From Edaphochlamys debaryana (lineage: Eukaryota > Chlorophyta > Chlorophyceae > Chlamydomonadales): DNA of 64,000 nt. A program made the position numbers and the translations under genes. The stretch is from positions 62,001-126,000 of the forward strand of contig JAEHOE010000212.1 in NCBI GenBank assembly GCA_016858145.1. Reading direction: 5' to 3'. Shown here in pieces: positions 35,601-47,355 of the stretch; the stretch's first letter is position 1, and each line of letters begins with the position of its first letter. The notes under the pieces were generated by a model. That model worked only from the letters and a program-made list of their open reading frames with translations. It ran no database searches and was not told where the DNA came from.

Positions 35601-36176
35601 CCCAGTAGATGCGGGCACCGCCGGACACGGCTGTGTAGCCGGTAGCGTAGGGCGTGAGGCCGCCCTGGGGGCAGGAGAGCAGTCACGGAAGGGCGGGGTG
35701 GTGAGGGTTTGGGGGGCAAGCCAAGAGTAGGGCGCCTAAACTGGGGTTCAAAGCAAAGCGCAATGCAGCGCAGTGCACGAGGGCACGCTTGGCTCCTGAC
35801 CGCCAGTCACCTCACGGCCTAAACTGGGGTGTGGCATCGGCCGGAGGAAGGATTTGGAGGGGGTCCTGGGGCTGCTCTGCCCTAGGCTAAGGAAGGCAGG
35901 GCTGTCGGCGGTTGGCCGTGGCCGTGGCCCGCTTGTGAGTCCCACCATCAGCTCCTGCTGCATGTGCTCTCCAGCCGCTGGCAATGCCGAGTGTGAGAGG
36001 GGGCCCAGCGTGCGAACGAGGCCCAGCGCTGGTGCGGAAGTCGCGTGCCGCTGCCGGCCGTGCGGCACGCCGTTCCAAGCTCGCCCGCTCACGACTAGAT
36101 GCGCAGCTCTGCCCTGGTGCGCACCGAGCAGGTTGCGGCGCGCGGCGCGACTCACCAGCGGCTCGACTGACGACAT
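32672..36176 (-). CDS. Alpha/beta-hydrolase-fold protein
   Basis: This is a serine hydrolase-type enzyme of unknown substrate. There are 8 exons, high to low: 36176-36156, 35664-35386, 35158-34953, 34182-34008, 33723-33582, 33289-33221, 33116-33065, 32888-32672, giving about 386 aa. The nucleophile elbow is GVSMGGM (Ser about 150). An oxyanion-type loop LLLINGFGG comes earlier. HEARGLGRS occupies the place of the usual DxRGxGxS. Near the C-terminus IAAADVVHP could supply the acid and GRGHCDG the catalytic His. Exon 5 is an Ala/Pro/Glu-rich linker inside the cap region. The start rests on a 7-codon first exon (MSSVEPL) followed by GTGAGT, which joins in phase to exon 2. No signal peptide is seen. 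Family assignment is secure; a lipase, esterase or haloperoxidase-like role cannot be chosen. Confidence 0.82.
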
Positions 36177-36958
36177 TGCGCGTGCAGGAGCGTTAAGGCG
36201 CGAGGGTCTGACTAGCTCGGCAGCTGTATGTGATCGTCTGGGGTGGCTGAGGAAGTGCGTAGGAACAACTGAGGAAGAGAGTCGAGTGACGCGACATTCA
36301 AGGGCCGCTTCAATCACGGCGGTTGGAGCGCCTTCAGTGTAGCCCCTTCGCATCAACTCGCGCACACCTCGTGCCAGCCTTTCGGCGTCGCGCAAGCGCA
36401 CTTCAAAGGTCCACCACACCGGGCTGTGCGGGAACCGTCGTCAAGTTGGTTCCTGCCCCGACCCGCCAACCACCCTGCCCATCTGATGGTTGTCACCCCG
36501 CGCCGTCGAGGGCATCCTGCCCTGAGGCTTCTCGGAGAGCCCTGCGCTTTTCTGTCCTATTCTTCTGCAAGACATGGCGGCCGAGGGCTCTTTCCGATGG
36601 TGGGGACGGCCGGGTGCCTGCGGGATGGCGTGGACGGCGTGCCATTGGCACGATGGCTTGGCGGAGTTGCACCAGAGCATACGCGACAAGAAGTAAGCAA
36701 TTATCTTCCATAGGTCCTGCAGTTTGGAGCGGCGCCAGGCAGGCAGTGGAGCCAGTCGCCTTGCATCGGCCCTCTCGAAGGAGTCACGTCGCCGATTGAG
36801 GTTATTTATCGCCAGCCCTACCTCAAGAGCCATAGTTGGACGCAGTAACCAAGCTTCTGTCCGTGTTGTCACTTACCCTAATCGTTATCCTTGTAGTCGC
36901 GCGCTCGACGCAACCAAACCAAAGCAACTCGCAGAGGCTAGCGCAGCCGAGCCCGACA
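36177..36958. promoter_or_regulatory. Divergent promoter region between the hydrolase and the EF-hand gene
   Basis: These 782 bp separate two divergent start codons. The composition is more balanced than in gene bodies. A minus-strand open frame here (about 36419 downwards, reading FEVRLRDAERLARGVREL) looks protein-like, but no splice context or family could be supported; it may be 5' UTR. Confidence 0.5.
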
Positions 36959-39404
36959 ATGTCGTCGACGGCAAAGGTTCCTTTCACTGAGCCAGAATGG
37001 AAGATTCCAGGGTGAGCGCTTGGCCCTGGCGGCACTCCATGCCAGCGGCATTCGGCGCGCTGCGGGCGGGTTGTCTGTCGGCTCTCTGGTGCTGCTGGAT
37101 ACAGAGCAGCGGGCGTCTTTAGATTGACACCAGGCCTGCAGGCTTCCTCCCTGCTCTGCAAGTTTCGATGCTGCCCACGCGCGACCCACGTCTGCTGCTT
37201 GCCCCTCGCAGATACACGGGATACGTCCAAGGTCTACAGGAGACCTATAAGAAGACGCCGGTGATGGCGCAGCTGGAGACGAAGGACCCGACGCCCGATT
37301 CCTTCATTTACACCCGCACGCAAACAGCACCCAAGCCCTCACCCTCTCGGGATCCGTGCAACAATCCTGAGAACTTCCGGAAGCCGCAGCCAGGCAACCT
37401 ATGGCCGTCGCTTCAAGAGACGGCCATCCAGGCCTCCTTCAAGCCCCCCCAGAGCAACATCATGCTCGGAGACGAGCGCGTGATCCCCTTCCGGACGTCA
37501 TACGGGGTGGACTTCAAGGCGCCTCTCCAGGGGCAGGAGCAGCTACGCAGCCCCAACCGCAACGAGGACCTGGTGAAGACCACCTCCAGCCTCACAAACA
37601 TCTACACCAGCTCCTTTAACCGAGTAGGAGAGTGAGTGCCGCTGCTGCTCGTCTGGGGGGCGGGGAAGCAATGCGGGGCTCGGCCAGGAGCTCCTGCTTT
37701 GTGGCAGTCAGCATGGCGCAAGCGGGATGCAACGCATTCAGGACCCCACCCCTGCCAGGAGCCCCCAACGCCGTACCGACCCCTCAATCCCGTGCCCCGA
37801 CCTCTACCCCGCCTCGCAGGAAGCGGCTGCAGAAGATGATCAGCACGATGCGCGAGCGCATGGAGGCCAAGCTGGGCAACAGCAACAACAACGCCTTCCG
37901 CATGCGCAAGCTGTTCAAGATGTACGACAAGGACGGCAACGGGCGCGTGCACTTCGAGGACTTCCGCAACATGGCCGAGACGTTCGGCATGCAGCTGGAC
38001 GACGACTCGCTCATGGCGCTCTACTACGTGTACGACCCCGAGGTGGGTTGCAGTGGCTGAGGTGGTGGGGGCGGAGGGGAGGGGGAGAGGGGCGAGGGTA
38101 GCGGCTGAGGGGAGGGCACGCGGTGGAAGGTGAGTGAGGGTAGCGTGGCGTGCGTTGAGGGGACTGGAGGTGGGGCAAGGGGTGGGGCACAGGAAGGTAG
38201 GATGGGGACGGCCGGCCGGCCAGGGCCCGGCGTGGCCTGTGGCCGCAAGAAAGACCAGCTCGCCGAGGGTTTTGCGGGGAGGCACAAGCTCCATGCTGGG
38301 ACACGCCCGGGCGGGGCAACGGCGGCAGTCTGGTCCTGACGCCTGCTGCTCCCCTCCCCCCCTCCCTCCTCCCCACCCCCCAAGGGCTCCGGCTACCTGG
38401 AGTACGAGGCGCTGGTGGCTCAGCTCATGTCGCCCTCGGACTTTGCCTTCTACAAGGGCTACGTGGACTACAGCCAGGTGGGGAGGACGAGGGGGCAGGG
38501 GGGAAAAGGGGGGGGAGGGTGAAAGAAAAGGGAGGAGAGCAGGTAGAGGGCCAGCAGCCGCGACGCCGGCGCAGAGTGATCGGTGGCGGAGGATGCTGCT
38601 GGAGTGCTGAGCGTGTGAGGATGCTCGGCGGGTGGGGCTGGGGGCGGAGCGAGACGGGACGGGACCCGCAGGAGGGTGGTGGTATCGGGATGGCAAGCAT
38701 CGCAGGGCAGAGCAGGGCTTGGGATGCGAGGAGGGCCTGAGCGTGGGGGTAGGCAGCCGGTGGGGGGGTGGAGAGGTTGACCATTTGGCATGATCCTGTG
38801 CGGGAGTTTTCCTGTGACACACAACTGGGATTCGAGGGCTCCCGGGATCCCGGGCTTGCCTCGTCTACACGGTCAGGTCTTGATGTCCTCTCCACCGAGT
38901 GAATGGGGTTCCCTAAGTCACTCGACGGAAAGGCGATTCACATCTGGGCGTGTAGACATGGCAAGCTCAAGGAATACCCTCTTGCCTCAGTATGTACCCA
39001 GCCATCAAGATTTTCAAACTGCCTGCCTGCGTGTAACACACTCTCCCCCCAAGCGACGCCCCCTCATGTGGTCGATGCCCCCTCGCCAACCCCTCCTCAC
39101 CATCCCTCCCTCCCCCCCTCAACCCCCCCCCCCCCAGGACAAGTCCAACGAGGCGCGGCGCGTGGAGCTGCTGAGCCAGATGAAGAAGAAGATCGGCCCC
39201 GTGGTGGGCGACCTGGAGCGCCTGCTCAAGGCCTTTGACGCGGGCGGTAAGGGCGCCATCAGCCGCCACGACCTGGTGGCCGGCTGCGCCTCGGTGGGCG
39301 TGGTGCTGGGCGACCGCGACTTCGACACCCTGGCCCCCGTCATGACCACCTCGGCGGACGGGCTCATCGACTATGCGGCCTTCTGCCACGTCTTCTCCAG
39401 CTGA
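36959..39404 (+). CDS. EF-hand protein with CIMIP2/FAM166-like N-terminus (candidate ciliary microtubule protein)
   Basis: There are five exons, 36959-37011, 37212-37631, 37820-38042, 38385-38477 and 39138-39404, about 351 aa. The N-terminus reads KIPGYTGYVQG across the first splice junction. An IPGYTGYxP-type motif is characteristic of small ciliary microtubule inner proteins (CIMIP2/FAM166, DUF2475). Then comes a Pro/Asn-rich middle with SYGVDF, and a calmodulin-like EF region. One canonical loop, DKDGNGRVHFED, is in exon 3, and degenerate hands (DAGGKGAISRHD and a later one) are in exon 5. A role inside doublet microtubules with calcium sensing is inferred. Exon 4 uses an AAG acceptor. A TGTAA, the usual chlorophycean poly(A) signal, lies at 39967, possibly too far to be the one used. 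Introns 1-2 are conventional, 3-4 have G- and C-runs. Confidence 0.82.
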
Positions 39405-40195
39405 GCGGAGGCGGACGCGGAGCGGAGGTGGAGCGGACGTGGAGCTAAACTGGGCGGGGCGGGGCGGGAGCGCGGCAGGAGGCTGGGAGGAGCAGCGGCG
39501 AGGGTGCGAGCAAGCCCTGTGAGCGTGCACCGTATCCAGCGGGGAGCAGGCGGCGCCGCAGGCTGGTGGGGGATGGGTGCAGGGGAATGGATGGGGGGAT
39601 GCATTGCGGGCGGGTGCGTGGGTGGGGCCTGGTGACTGCGTGTATGTGCTGAGAGATGTACATAGGGCTCTAGGTAGGCAGGCAGACAGGAGGCGAGCAG
39701 GCAGGCGAGAGCGGGGACCAGGAGGGGAACGCAGGGGCTTAGCGGGTAGGCTGTAGGTCTGTTCAGAAGCTGCCGTCACGCGAACGGACAAGAGTTTAAG
39801 CCGGTGTGGAGCTGGTGCTGAATTCTGAAGGCTGGAATGCCGGATGCTGGGGGGAAATTCGGCGAGTGCCGGTGCGGTGGTGTGGCCATGCCGTGCCGGG
39901 GGTAGTGATGGCGCTGGGCCTTGAACCATATGGGCCTCGCATGAAGGGCAAGGCCGTGCCCAACGGTGTAATGACACTGTAGCGGCTGACACAGTACCCT
40001 CGTAGTCTGCTTTATTGCTACTTACACGGTGTAGCGACCCTCACAAGATGGTTTTAGTCCACGGAGAGGTCGCTCGCCGCTCGATCGCGGCTCTCCTGCA
40101 GACGCAGGACGCAGACACATGACTTATACCCTCTAGTATGCTGACTTATAAGAAGCCCAGACAAAGAGGCCGGCCAGCCAGACCAAGCATTCAGC
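39405..40195. other. Intergenic: 3' UTR of the EF-hand gene and promoter of the ankyrin gene
   Basis: No coding sequence was recognised. A TGTAA lies at 39967-39971. Two TTATA-containing stretches (about 40122 and 40144) precede the next gene. Confidence 0.5.
40143..40152 (+). promoter_or_regulatory. TATA-like element upstream of the ankyrin gene
   Basis: The sequence GACTTATAAG lies about 45-50 bp before the ATG at 40196. A similar GACTTATACC occurs about 22 bp earlier. Assignment is by motif and position only. Confidence 0.4.
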
Positions 40196-41998
40196 ATGGC
40201 TGCCGCTGAAGTTGATGCCTCGCGCGTATGGATGCCCTCAATCTGCCAGCACATTGCTATGTTCCTCCCTGGCAACGAGGTGGCCTGCACGCTACGGCTG
40301 GTGTGCCGAGCCACGTCGCAGCAATTCGCGGAGCGGGCCATCGTGCGCCCCGCCCAGCCCGTGCCGCGCTGGTGCTTCGCCGCCGAGTGCCGGCGCGTGT
40401 GCCGGGGCCTGACTCTCACCAAGCGTCGCGAGCTGGTACGCCTGACGGCCGCCAGCGGGGACGTGGCCAACCTCGAGACTGCGGTTGCGGAGACGGGCTG
40501 CCCGCTGACCGCCGAGGCGCTCGAGGCTTCGGCCGGGGCTGGCCAGCTGCTCATGTGCCAGTGGCTGGTGGGCCCAGGGCGCGTCACGTGGGACGTGGAG
40601 TCCGCCAAGCGCACCGGGGCGGCGGCGGCGGCGGGGGGCCACGGCCGCATCGTTGACTGGTGCCTGGCCCCCGCGGGCGGTGCGCCCAGCCCCTGCTGCG
40701 TCCTGGCAGCGGTGTGGGCCGCCATGGGGCGGGGGCACGAGGGCCTGGCGTGGGGGCTGCTGGAGGCGCACCCCACGATGCCGTACTTCTGGCTCGACCC
40801 CATCATGTGTGCGGCGGAGGGCGGCAGCCTGGGGGGCCTGCAGCGGGCGTGGGAGCGCTACGGCCCGCAGGGGGCGACGTCGGGGCCGGCGGCCCTGCTC
40901 GCCCTGGCGCGGGCTGCCTGCAGCCCCACCGCCGACTGGAGGGACAAGTGCGAGTTCCTGCTGGCGCAGGGCGGCGAGCTGCGCGCGTGGAAAAGCAAGT
41001 CCATCGCCGGGTCCAGGTGCCTGTCTGGCGGCGCCGCGGTGGAGCGGCTGGCGTGGCTCCAGGCGCGGGGCGTGGGTCTGGCTGAGGGCGCCCTCAGCGC
41101 CGCCGCGGCCAAGGGCGACGCCGTGGTCGTGGCGTACCTGCTGGAGCGGGGGCTGAGGCCGGCCTTGCGCGACGCACTGGCTGCGGCGCGGGCGGGGCAC
41201 GCGGGAACCGTGCGGATGCTGGCCGAAGCTGCGGCCCAAGGAGGAGCCGAGGAGCAGGGCTGGGACCTGGCTCAGGTTGCTGACGAACTCGCGGCCTCCG
41301 GGTCCCTGGCCGGAATCTCCTGGCTGGTGGAGACGCACGGGGCCGGGGCCATCGGCGGCTTGACGCCCCAGCTCCTGAGCAGGGCCTGCCGCTCGGGCAG
41401 CGCTGAGCTCATGGCCTGGCTGCTGGCGCACGGCTGCGGCTGGAGCGAGGAGGCGTGGCAGGCGGCGACGGACTCGGGCTGCGAGGCGGCCCTGGAGCTC
41501 CTGGCCGAGCGGGGCTGCCCCAAGCCGCTGGTGAGCTGCCGTGCCGCGGACGGCGCGCGCGGGGAGGGTTTGTGTGGTAGCGCCAGCCATGCCCTCACCT
41601 AGCTCCCGTCTGCAGCCAAGCTCGGTCCTTGCTTAACGGTACTATTGTTACGTGTTGCCTCTTCCCCGGACTTGCAGCTCAGCGGCGGCCTCTACTCCTC
41701 AGCGGTGCAGCGTGGCGATGTGCGCACGATGGCGGTGCTACGGCGCGTGGGGGTCTCCTTCGGCCCCGATGAGGGCCGGGCGCTGTTTGCGAAGCTGGCC
41801 GCGTCCACCAGTGACCCCGAGGCCGTCCTGCGAGCGCTCGCCTGGCTCCGCGCCAACGGCTGCTGCGTCGACTGGGGCGAAGCGGAGCGGGCGGCAGTGG
41901 GGACAATGCCAGGCTGTACGCGTACAGCGGTGCTTACGTGGCTCGCGGAGCAGCAAGCGCCGCCGCCGCCACAGCCGCCGCCACGGCCCGGCCGATAG
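40196..41998 (+). CDS. Ankyrin-type repeat protein with F-box-like N-terminus
   Basis: There are two exons, 40196-41530 and 41678-41998, giving about 551 aa. The ATG sits in CAGCATGGCTGC. The N-terminus (WMPSICQHIAMFLPGNEVAC, then LRLVCRATSQQFAERA) resembles an F-box: a Pro-containing helix then an LRxVCR helix. The rest is a chain of degenerate ankyrin-like helical repeats, recognised by recurring pairs such as SAAAAKGDAVVVAYLLERG, RSGSAELMAWLLAHGC and SSAVQRGDVRTMAVLRRVG. It ends in a Pro-rich tail. Such proteins are abundant in volvocine and related algae and probably bind other proteins, perhaps as ubiquitin-ligase adaptors; that is inference. The single intron is short and conventional, and the long first exon is unusual beside its intron-dense neighbours. 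Confidence 0.82.
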
Positions 41999-43573
41999 CT
42001 ACGGTCGGGGAGCCAGGTTTGGGTGGCCTTGCCGGGAGCGCGCTCCAGGTCAGCTGGCTGTGACTGGATCGGTCCACGCCCAGGGAGGGGGGCTGGAGTA
42101 GCTCGAGGTTGGGGCTGCCCCCGCGTCTAGGAGCTTGGCTAGCTTGGTATGCACCTGTGCCCCTGGGCATATGCCCGGGCACCGGTGAGAAGCGTGCTGC
42201 GCCGACAGTGAGCGCGAGACGCCGGCCGCCGCTTCGCGGTTCGAGGAGGCGCACGCCGCTGCCGCTGAGACGCAGACGGAGGCTCTGCCGCCGCCGGGGG
42301 CCATCGTGGCAGCCCGGCGGGGGGGGGCAGCAAGCGGCGCAAAGGGCAGCGGCGGAGGCGCTGCCGTCAGAGGGTCCCCGCCGCCGCGCCTGCTGCCGTC
42401 GCCGCCGTCGCCGCCGCCACCAGGAGGTTGGCGGAGGCGCCGTCATCAACGGCCGTGCAGCAGGGCCCTGGTGCGGCTGGGCGGTGTCGACGGGGCTGGT
42501 GCAGCGGGTGCAGTGCGGGGGCGGGGGTGAGGGGACCGGTCGCTTCACGCATGCAGCTGTTGCATGGGGGGCCAGGGCGGCGGCTGGAAGACCAGGATGT
42601 GTGCGTTTGGTCGTGGGGCGTGGGGCGTGGGGGCCCCACCCTGACGTGCTGCTTGCCATCTATCGACAGATGAGCATTCGGGTTCATTTCATAGGCCCGA
42701 TTTTGCCGCTTGTGCTGTGAAATGTTGCTTTGCCGGCCGTGTGCAATGTTGTTTTGCCGGCCGAACGGCGCTGGGCGTGGGAGCGGAGTGGAGGCTGGGG
42801 GGAGCGAGCAGCAATGCATACGCACGGAGCGGTGGGCGGAACGAGCAGGTCTGCTTGGGGTGTTGTGCTGTGTGAAGGGCTGCTCGCGGCGTGCTGTGCG
42901 TGAAGAGACAGGCAGCGCATACGGGGATCAATGCAATGTTGCGCGGAGAGGGTCAGACTACGAAGAGTGGCCATGAAACCCCAGGCAAGGCACCAGGCAC
43001 GGCGACGCATCAGGGAGACGCGTGCCCCCCGTCCTGGCTTATGGCGGTGCCTATGTTGTAGCGCGTGCTACAGCTTTGCGTGTAGGGTGCGTGGGGGCAT
43101 GCAGCAGAGGACAGCGGCAGGGGTTTGACGAGAACAACGCCGCGGCAGGGGGCAGCAGGCAGATGGTACACGGGGCCTTCCAGGCGCTGGACGGGCCGCC
43201 CACTCAGAGACCCGCTCATAGCCCTGCGGCCAGGCAAGCCGATGTGGTGGGTGCGTGAGGGAGCAGCGTAACAGCGCGGAAGGAGCATGAGGAGGAGGGC
43301 CGGGGCTTTGGGCTTAGCCAGAGGAAAAAGCGCATGCTTCCGTCCGGGTGAACACGGTGGGTGCAGAGTGGGTGGGCGGGCGGCACGAACCCCCACGATC
43401 TGCCGTGCACGTCGCTCGCGTGGCTCGCCCGACATCAGGCGTCAAGAGAGTAGATTGAAGCGATTTGCTGGTGTAGGCCGGTGTACCGGTACCTAGAGCG
43501 CAACATCTGCAACACTTCGTGTTCACCGACCCATACCTATTCGCCCAAAACGGGTCTGTGATAGCTACACGTC
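41999..43573. other. Intergenic region, nothing recognised
   Basis: No gene could be supported. A 24-bp tandem pair is visible at 42721-42768 (AATGTTGCTTTGCCGGCCGT, then nearly the same again). The part after about 43440 is less GC-rich and should include the promoter of the next gene. Confidence 0.5.
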
Positions 43574-46500
43574 ATGATGCGCGGGCGATCTAACCCACCC
43601 GCGACTATTCGCGGCGTCACGCTAGTATGGGTCGTCATGATCGGCCTCGCGCTGTGCCTACTCGGCTTCCTATACTACATTAACCCAAAGGTTGGTGAAG
43701 AGCAGCGTGTTGATGCAGATACCGCGAGGATTGGAGGCCCGACTGGCCGATCCCGCCAAAGCGACAGCACCCTGCTCGCTCACCCCCGCGCTCCCCGCAC
43801 CTCGCCCCCCCCCCCCAGTCCATCGAGCCTCCCCCGCGCGTGGAGACGCTGACGGACCTCTCCAACCTTCTCATCCGCTGGGAAAAGCACGCGTCGGAGG
43901 ACAGCGCCGTCGTGGGTCGGGGCGGGCCGCGTGGGGCCAGGGGCTGTGCTTATCCTTTGCCGGTTGACCCCCCCTCCTCCTTGTACGCCTCTCCGACGCC
44001 CCATCCCCCCCACTCCCCCCACCCCACCCTACGCTCCTGCTCAACCTCTCTTCCACCACATCCCCAGGCCCTGGGCAAGCTGGCTGCGCAGCTGGATCGC
44101 GCGGGGGAGCTGCTGGAAGCTGCCGACCACGCGCGGCCGCCTCCCGCCGCCTCGCCCTGCCCCTCCTGCCCCTCCTGCCCGGCCTGCCCCGCCACCACCG
44201 CCTCCCTAGCGGGGGCGGCCGCGGGGGCGGGGGCGGGGGCGGCCTCGGAGGCGGCGCTGCTGCATGCGCTGGCGACGGCGGGGGTGCAGTGCCACGCGGG
44301 GCCCGCGGAGGTGGGGCGGGGGCGGGGGTGGAGGGGGATCGTGAGGGCGGGGGTGGGGGTGGGGTGCATGGACTCGAGCGAATGCGGGATACGGTGCTGG
44401 GGCGGGGGGCATGGAGGGTCGAGGGGCATGCCAAAGGGCCCCCGGGCCCCTGCGGCTTACGGGCTGCTTCCTTCTTGTCGCGGCTGCCCTCTTCCCCTCC
44501 CGCACCTCAACCCCCTCCCCTGAACCCCCTCCCCGCCCCCACAAACGCACAGCTGTGGGGCGAGCCGCTGGTGTGGGGCAGTGTGCACCGCACGCCCTCC
44601 GCCGCCGAGTGCTGTGCGGCCTGTGCGGCGCATGCGGCGGCGGCGGCGCGGGGGGGCCTGGAGGAGGGCGTCAACAGCACCGCCTGCAACACATGGTGGG
44701 GGCCGGGGGGGGGCCTGGGCGTGGGGATGGACCCTATGGTAGCAATACCTGGGAGGCAAGCGGCAAGAAAGAACAAGACCCGGGCTGTGCGTAGGTGGCG
44801 GCTGCTGGGGGCGTGTGTGTGTGTGTATGTGTTTGCGGCGGGAAGGACAGTGGACATCGGGCGGAGGTGCAAGAGGCAGCCGCAGGATCCTCTAATGCTC
44901 GACCACTGACCCCCCCTCCTCTCCTTGCCTTTCCCCGCGGCGCTCCCCCTCGGCCCGGCTGCAGGGTGCACTGCAGTGGTGAGGGGGTGAGGGGGCAGGC
45001 ATGGGGGCAGAGGGAGGGAGGATGGATGGATGGGGCCCAGGGGGGGGTGGGGCGCAGCGCTCTGTTGGCCTGGGCCTGCCCCCCCCCCCTTGCTTGGAAC
45101 CGCCAAGGCCAGGGGCGAGGGGGGGCAAGGAATTCGTGGGCCTGGGCTCCCGTGCCCGGGCAAGGAGGCCCGCACGACGGCCACTCGACCCCCGACTCGC
45201 CCCCAGCACCCCCCATCCCAACACACCCCCGCTGCCCCCACACACGGCCTTGCCCCGTTGCCCTCATGCGCCCCCCCTCCCTCCCTTCCCGCCCCCCCAG
45301 ACAAGGCCCGCTGCGGCGACAAGGCGGGGGAGTGCTGGCTGAAGCACCAGAAGGCGGGGGAGATGCAGCTGCCGGCGCAGCGGGGCGGGGCGGGGAGCAT
45401 GTGGACGTCGGGCGTGGGTGGGTGGGGGGAGGTGGGGTGGGTGGGGGGAGGTGGGGCAGGAGCATGGGCCGGCGGGGTGGGTGCTGAAAGATTACAGGCG
45501 AAACCGCCCAGCAAATCCGCCGCCTGGCGGTTGCTTGGTCCCGAGAAAATCTGGGTGGGGTGGGGCCGGGGTGGGGGGTTGGAGGCGGTGGCGTGGGGCG
45601 AAACTTGGGGCCAGGAACCCCGATGCGCCCTCGGTAGGCTATCCGTTCCGTAAGAGCCATCCGATGACACACATACCCCCCCACTCCCCCCCAACCTTCC
45701 CCCCACCCTCCCCCCACCCACTACCCCAGTGTACCCCGGCGACGCCTTCCTGGCACCGTACGACAAGAAGGTGTCCCTCACTCTCACCTTCGAGGTGGGC
45801 GCCGTACAGGTCACACTCCTGCCCGACCTGGCGCCCACCAGCGTGCGCGAGCTGCGGCGCCTGGTGGCGCTGCTGGGGCCGGGGGGGCACTGCACGGGGT
45901 GCCGGCTGTACCGCGTGGAGCCGCACTTCCTGGTGCAGGGGGTCATCAGCCACCCGGGTGGGTCACATGGGGGGGTGGGGGGGCACGTAGTGGTGGTGGT
46001 CGAGGTGGGGGTGTTTGGAGCGTGTTGGGGCGCAGCAGGGGCAGGGGGCCATCAGCCACCCGGGTGGGTAGGGCGCGTGGGGATGGGGGGAGGGGGAGGA
46101 GGGGCGGGTGGGTCAGGGGTGCAGGAAGGCGGCGGGCCGGGGTTGGGCAAGGGGTCTCGACGAGAGTCGTGGAGTATCTCGACCATAGGAGCCGGGGTGG
46201 TGGGTGGGTGGATGGAAAGGGGTGGTGGGTAGGGGCCGCTGCGGAGCGGCGTGTGGGCATGGGTGGTGTGGGCCTGGGGGGGTCAGGGGTCAGAGGGGTT
46301 CACAGCCCCTGTCCGCCACATGTACACAGGACCATGCGGGGCCCGGAGGTGTCTGTGCCTCGCACACGCCTCATCCCTTTGCTCCTTGCCCCCCCTCGCC
46401 TCCCCCTGCCCCTTCTTCCTTCCCTCCCCCCCCCCCCAGGCGGCTACGTGGCCACCCCCCGCAACCCCAACCCCCCCCAGAAGAAGATCATGGAGCGGGG

Positions 46501-47355
46501 GCTGGTGTGCTGGGCGGGCGGCATGGGAGGGTGCGAGCGGGGTGGGCGGGGGGGAGAAAGGTTCGGGACGGAGAAGGCGGTGACGGCCTCCTGTGCGGGC
46601 CAAGGGACAACCAAGCGCCGGCCGACCCACCAAGAGCCCCGAAAGCCTCATGTCTCCTCTTCATGATCCTGTCAACCTCGCAAGACCTGCGTGTTTCTGG
46701 GGAGGGTTATGGAGGGTCTCCCCGTTTAAGTGGCTGATCCCCGCCCCTCCCCCCCCAGCCCCGACTTCTTCGTCAACATTGTGGACAACGCGGGTTTCGG
46801 GGACTCCCACCTGTGCTGGTGGGTGGGTGTGGGGGGGGCGGGGGCGTTATTGGTGGTGATGCGGGGGCGGGGGCTGGTGTCCTAGGACTCAGTAAGGCGA
46901 GCTGTGCCACGGCGGGGGCGGTCCGGTTCGTTCGGGCCTTGCCCCTAGCCCCATCCTCCCCTCCGAATCCCGCCCTTCCCTTCCTACGTGCTCCCTCCCC
47001 CTCTGACTCCCTCCCCTCCCCCCCCTGTCAGGGGCAAGGTGGACGACATGGCCCTGCTCGACAAGATCGTGGCCATGCCGCAGAAGCCCAAGGCCAAGCA
47101 GAATGACATGACCTTCCTGCAGCACGTGAGGGGGGAGAAGGGGGGACACGTTCGGATGCATGTACTGCGGGAAAGTGTACCGATAGTTACCGATAGTGGG
47201 CGTCCCACCCCCCTACGGCCAAGCTGCACTCAGTAGCACCTGCTGCCCCTGCTGTCCCTGTTGTCCCTGCTGCTGCACACCCCACCTCATCATCCCCCTG
47301 ATTCCCTGCCCCGCCCCCACCCCAGGAGCTCCAATTCAACATGACCCTAGCCTGA
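43574..47355 (+). CDS. Type II membrane protein with Apple/PAN-like region and cyclophilin-like domain
   Basis: There are 11 exons: 43574-43690, 43819-43911, 44068-44310, 44553-44695, 44965-44978, 45301-45417, 45730-45957, 46440-46530, 46759-46818, 47032-47125, 47326-47355, about 409 aa. A signal anchor (about residues 16-36, VTLVWVVMIGLALCLLGFLY) follows a short basic N-terminus, suggesting a Golgi/ER protein with a luminal C-terminus. A cysteine-rich PAN/Apple-like segment (ECCAACAAHA, CNTWVHCSDKARCGDKAGEC) comes next. The last third has a peptidyl-prolyl isomerase-type fold. YRVEPHFLVQG matches the FHRVIPxFMIQG region (Arg, Phe and Gln kept), and GDSHLCWGKVDDM matches the His-containing loop. 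Active-site residues are thus partly conserved; activity is uncertain. The fifth exon is only 14 nt. It is required for phase and supplies the WVHCS of the Cys-rich motif. Confidence 0.8.

Noticed and set aside
36156..36419. Minus-strand frame beginning upstream of the hydrolase ATG (FEVRLRDAERLARG)
   Set aside because: It is in frame with MSSVEPL, but the intervening sequence shows no family similarity and the short first exon already joins well. Treated as 5' UTR.
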